24,197 nt of DNA. It comes from a virus. Positions 22,260 through 24,197 of this stretch are shown here, in pieces. The stretch lies in the IMG/VR virus record IMGVR_UViG_3300025525_000044, positions 1 to 24,197 of that record; one strand, given 5' to 3'. The translations under genes and the position numbers were made by a program. How positions within the stretch are numbered: position 1 is the first letter of the stretch; each line of letters starts with the position of its first letter. The notes beneath the pieces are model-generated. The model was not told the DNA's origin. It did not search any database and saw only the letters and a program-made list of their open reading frames with translations.

Positions 22260-22670
22260 TTAGAGCTCGACCCAGACGCCGGCGGCATCCACGTCGCGGA
22301 CCTTGCCGGCCACGGAGCGGGTGCTGGTGCCGTTCGTCTTGGCCACGGTCTGGTCGTCGACCACATAACAATCGCTGCCGATGTCCGCCAGCGTGATGAG
22401 GTCGCCGGCCGCCGAGTTGGCGAAACGGAAGCAGCCCCGGCGGACCTTGACGCGAATATCGCCGGCGCCGCCGGCCGAGTTGTCGGCCTGCTCCACGGCG
22501 ACGCCCGCGCTCTTGAACGTGGTGGACGTCACCCCTTTGGTGGCGACGGCGGCGCCGGCGTTGAATCCGACAATCGCGCCGGCGTAAATCTTGGTGGTCG
22601 CTGCGACCGGGAACTCGAAATCGCTCCCCTCGCGGCTCGTGGTGTTGCGGTCAGCAGTCAGTGCAGCCAT
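22260..22670 (-). CDS. Capsid decoration-like protein (Mu gp33 position)
   Basis: This 136-residue beta-rich protein has many Ala, Gly and Thr: TTSREGSDFEFPVAATTKIY, a central VKVRRGCFRFANSAAGD, and the end VRDVDAAGVWVEL. This pattern is found in small capsid cement or decoration proteins encoded between protease and capsid in Mu-like phages (similar in position to DUF2190 proteins). AGGAG lies 6 bases before the ATG. Function is inferred from size, content and position. Confidence 0.75.
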   Translation of the reverse strand: MAALTADRNTTSREGSDFEFPVAATTKIYAGAIVGFNAGAAVATKGVTSTTFKSAGVAVEQADNSAGGAGDIRVKVRRGCFRFANSAAGDLITLADIGSDCYVVDDQTVAKTNGTSTRSVAGKVRDVDAAGVWVEL

Positions 22671-22699
22671 GCGAATCTCCTATTCGGGTTGGTGGGCGA

Positions 22700-23224
22700 T
22701 CAGGCCGCGGCGGTTTCCGCGGCCTTGGTCTTGAGGTAGGCCTCGGCGCCGATGCCGAGCTGCTTGCACACGGCGAGGTCGGTCTCGCTGAGCTTGCCGT
22801 CGGCGGCGCCGTCGCCCGCCCCCTTGCCGCCGCTCTGGGAGCCGGTCGGCACGATGGCCGGGGCCGTTTCCAGATAGCTCTTCAGCGAGGCGAGATCCTT
22901 GCCGCCCAGTCCGCGCGCCCAGGTCTCTTGGGCGGGCAGAATCTTGCCGGCCTTGAGCGCTTCGGCGATGACGCCGTCCAGCTCCTGGCCGCTGAGCTTC
23001 GCGGTCAGCGCGGCGACCTCGGCCTGCAGCGCCTTCATGGTGGCGACCGGCGCGAACTTCTCCGGGTCGGGCGTCGCCGCCTTCAGCGCGGCGACTTCGG
23101 TTTCCAGTCCGGAAACCTTGTCCGCGCCGGCCTTCAGCGCCGTAACGGCCGACAGCGCATCCGCCTCGGTCGCGGTCTCCTGCAGGCCGAGGGCGGCCAG
23201 CAGCTTCTTCAGCATTTCGTTCAT
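22700..23224 (-). CDS. Scaffold protein from an internal start (Mu Z-like)
   Basis: An ATG at 23224, inside and in frame with the protease gene, is preceded by GAGGAG (23236-23231) with a 6-base spacer, one of the best ribosome sites in this window. It would give a 174-residue product starting MNEMLKKLLAALGLQ, which covers exactly the coiled-coil scaffold part. Mu makes its scaffold Z from the 3' part of gene I in the same way. Confidence 0.7.
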   Translation of the reverse strand: MNEMLKKLLAALGLQETATEADALSAVTALKAGADKVSGLETEVAALKAATPDPEKFAPVATMKALQAEVAALTAKLSGQELDGVIAEALKAGKILPAQETWARGLGGKDLASLKSYLETAPAIVPTGSQSGGKGAGDGAADGKLSETDLAVCKQLGIGAEAYLKTKAAETAAA

Positions 23225-23731
23225 GCGGTTCTCCTCTGCGGGTTGATCGGGTGAAAGAAAACGGTGCGCGGCGACGGCGTCCATGCCGTCGAGCGCCGGG
23301 TTGTTGGTGATGGCCGCCATCTGGATCTCCAGCACGGCGCCGGTTTTGGTGTCGAAGCTGAAGACCGGGCTGATGAACTTGTATTCGCCGGCGGCAATCA
23401 TCTCCAGGGCGCGGGTGTTCCACTCCATGTCGATGGCGAACAAACCCTCACCCTCCACCCACTCCAGCGTGCGGAACCAGCCGGCGGCGGGTGCGGGCTG
23501 GCCGTTTTTCTCGGCGAGCAGGGTCTGGTGCTCGTAGTCGACGACCAGCGGCGTCTGCCGCTCGGCCGCTTTGACGATCAGCGCGGCGGCGATCTTCGCG
23601 TCGATGCGGTAGCCGGGCAGCTTCTCCGGCCGGCCGTCGCGGGCGCGGAACAGCGGCCCGGCCGGCAGCAGCTGCACGCGCCGGCCGCCGCCGAGGGCGA
23701 AGGTGAGAATGGCGATGTCGATGCGTTTCAT
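22700..23731 (-). CDS. Prohead protease with fused scaffold (Mu I-like)
   Basis: This 343-residue Mu I family protein matures the prohead. Residues 1-160 form the protease: RVQLLPAGPLFRARDGRPEK, then VVDYEHQT with candidate catalytic His68, and YKFISPVFSF with candidate nucleophile Ser121, before ITNNPALDGM. From residue 170 it is Ala/Lys-rich and coiled-coil-like (VSGLETEVAALKAA), as expected for a scaffold that is cleaved out. Catalytic residues are assigned by comparison with assembly proteases and are not certain. AGGA about 9 bases upstream supports the ATG at 23731. An internal start yields the scaffold alone. Confidence 0.92.
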   Translation of the reverse strand: MKRIDIAILTFALGGGRRVQLLPAGPLFRARDGRPEKLPGYRIDAKIAAALIVKAAERQTPLVVDYEHQTLLAEKNGQPAPAAGWFRTLEWVEGEGLFAIDMEWNTRALEMIAAGEYKFISPVFSFDTKTGAVLEIQMAAITNNPALDGMDAVAAHRFLSPDQPAEENRMNEMLKKLLAALGLQETATEADALSAVTALKAGADKVSGLETEVAALKAATPDPEKFAPVATMKALQAEVAALTAKLSGQELDGVIAEALKAGKILPAQETWARGLGGKDLASLKSYLETAPAIVPTGSQSGGKGAGDGAADGKLSETDLAVCKQLGIGAEAYLKTKAAETAAA

Positions 23732-23972
23732 GCCCAGAATCCTGCCGGTTTCGGCCTGGCCGATCCGCTAAAGCGTTTTACTGATTCGGGCGCCCGAAAA
23801 CCGGGAAAACCGGCTTTCCCGGCAAATCGGACCGACCGAAGCCCGCAGGACCGGCCCACTGACCCCGTTAAACCCCCGTTAAAAACCGCTGATGGAAATT
23901 TTCCGGGGGTAGGTAGCCACCCGGAGCCTCCGGCGGCTTGTAGGGCCTGTATCGCGGTTTTGGCAAAAACCC
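23732..23972 (-). promoter_or_regulatory. Palindrome-rich spacer before protease I, probable late regulatory region
   Basis: The region holds four perfect or near-perfect palindromes: TTCGGGCGCCCGAA (23785-23798), CCGGGAAA/TTTCCCGG (23801-23822), GGAAATTTTCC (23894-23904) and CCGGAGCCTCCGG (23921-23933). It also has a tandem CCCCGTTAAA (23863, 23874). In Mu a C-activated late promoter lies before gene I. An 82-codon open frame spans it and overlaps both neighbours by 4 bases, but the product has almost no acidic residues. No clear -10 box is assigned. Confidence 0.45.
23801..23822 (-). terminator. Possible weak intrinsic terminator or attenuator before protease I
   Basis: CCGGGAAA and TTTCCCGG form an 8-bp stem with a 6-base loop. 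On the minus strand the stem is followed by TTTT, a short U-run. It could reduce read-through from the F-like gene into gene I or act as a regulatory hairpin. Confidence 0.3.
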
Positions 23973-24197
23973 TCATTCCTTCCCCTCCAGTCCGGCCCGC
24001 GCGGCCTTCCCGGCCAGCATCCGCTCCAGGTGGGCCTGGCGGCCGCCGGGCGGGTAGGCGAACTCGGGGTCGACCCCGGCCGGCACGCGGCTGGTCTGGC
24101 CGGTGCGCTTGTTGGTGTAGTCCTGGTAACGCTCCGGCGGCGCCGTGCCGACCTTGGCGCCCAGGCGCTCGACCTGGCGGCTGCCGAGCTGGATCAC
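23973..24197 (-). CDS. Minor head protein, Mu gpF/gp30-like (C-terminal part)
   Basis: Only the last 74 residues lie in the window; the gene continues beyond 24197 and the apparent GTG at the edge is an internal codon. The visible tail reads RYQDYTNKRTGQTSRVPAG, then DPEFAYPPGG, the usual C-terminal signature of Mu-like head morphogenesis proteins (SPP1 gp7 superfamily). Such proteins are minor capsid components bound near the portal. Its stop is followed by the regulatory spacer and not, as in Mu, by gene G. Confidence 0.8.
   Translation of the reverse strand: MIQLGSRQVERLGAKVGTAPPERYQDYTNKRTGQTSRVPAGVDPEFAYPPGGRQAHLERMLAGKAARAGLEGKE

Larger units (their letters stand above)
5604..24197 (-). 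mobile_element. Mu-like transposable prophage, right part
   Basis: A continuous minus-strand series follows the Mu late gene order: protease I, T-like capsid, gp35-gp48, fibres. It ends at a putative right terminus beginning TGTAAGG at 5604, with two transposase-site-like repeats just inside. A DNA-modification gene remnant lies next to that end, where Mu carries mom. The left part, with transposase and early genes, is outside the window. Sheath and tube genes show a contractile-tailed phage. Confidence 0.8.

Noticed and set aside
21145-22263. 372-residue plus-strand ORF opposite the capsid gene
   Set aside because: It is a shadow of the gpT-like gene with no family features.
23728-23976. 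82-codon ORF between F-like and I genes
   Set aside because: It overlaps both neighbours by 4 bases, which is suggestive, but it has only one acidic residue and is made largely of palindromic DNA. I treat the region as regulatory and leave expression open.
1-24197. One hybrid phage using a tyrosine integrase with Mu-like structural genes
   Set aside because: Possible, since such hybrids exist. But the putative Mu-type end at 5604, the change of strand and the satellite-like gene content left of it favour two adjacent elements.
1-24197. tRNA genes, rRNA genes, CRISPR arrays and insertion sequences
   Set aside because: No cloverleaf-like segment, regular repeat-spacer array or DDE transposase frame was seen on either strand.

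Overview
The window is high-GC bacterial DNA with betaproteobacterial character. The evidence is uniform GC-rich codon use, strong GGAG-type ribosome sites, and an intergenic palindromic element at 19868-19948 that I remember as common in Rhodocyclales and Burkholderiales. No host housekeeping gene, tRNA or rRNA is visible. I read the window as two mobile elements lying side by side.

Element 1 (about 1-5603, genes on +) is an integrative element, P4-satellite-like or ICE-like. It carries a tyrosine integrase, a HigB/HigA toxin-antitoxin pair with a palindromic operator, a protein of unknown function, a small HTH regulator, a short unknown protein, and a RepA-like RecA-fold ATPase. The ATPase has a UvrD/PcrA-type Tudor domain at its N-terminus and nested inverted repeats at its 3' end. 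A Cys/His HGG-motif protein and a start-less Ash-like reading frame follow. The HTH gene, the small gene and the ATPase are joined by ATGA overlaps.

Element 2 (about 5604 to beyond 24197, genes on -) is the right-hand part of a Mu-like transposable myophage. Read in the direction of transcription, from high to low coordinates, the order is: F-like minor head protein (cut by the window), regulatory gap, protease I with an internal scaffold start, decoration protein, T-like capsid, gp35, gp36, a gpG-like protein, gp37, gp38, sheath, tube, tail chaperone with a -1 frameshift, tape measure, gp43, gp44, gp45, gp46, gp47, gp48, two tail-fibre genes and a fibre-assembly protein. Two tiny coupled ORFs and the C-terminal stub of a DNA methyltransferase close the series. 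Most neighbours overlap by 1-10 bases or lie a few bases apart, so this is one late operon. The main exception is a two-helix membrane protein encoded on the opposite strand between the chaperone and the tape measure.

The join between the elements is the most informative place. Next to the methyltransferase stub are two direct copies of GCGCGnnTTTTGGCACT, 22 bp apart, just inside a TG terminus at 5604. That is the layout expected for transposase sites at the end of a Mu-like genome. The simplest model is that a Mu-like prophage landed in or beside the integrative element, so the integrase does not belong to the phage. Transposase, repressor, lysis, terminase and portal genes should lie beyond 24197.
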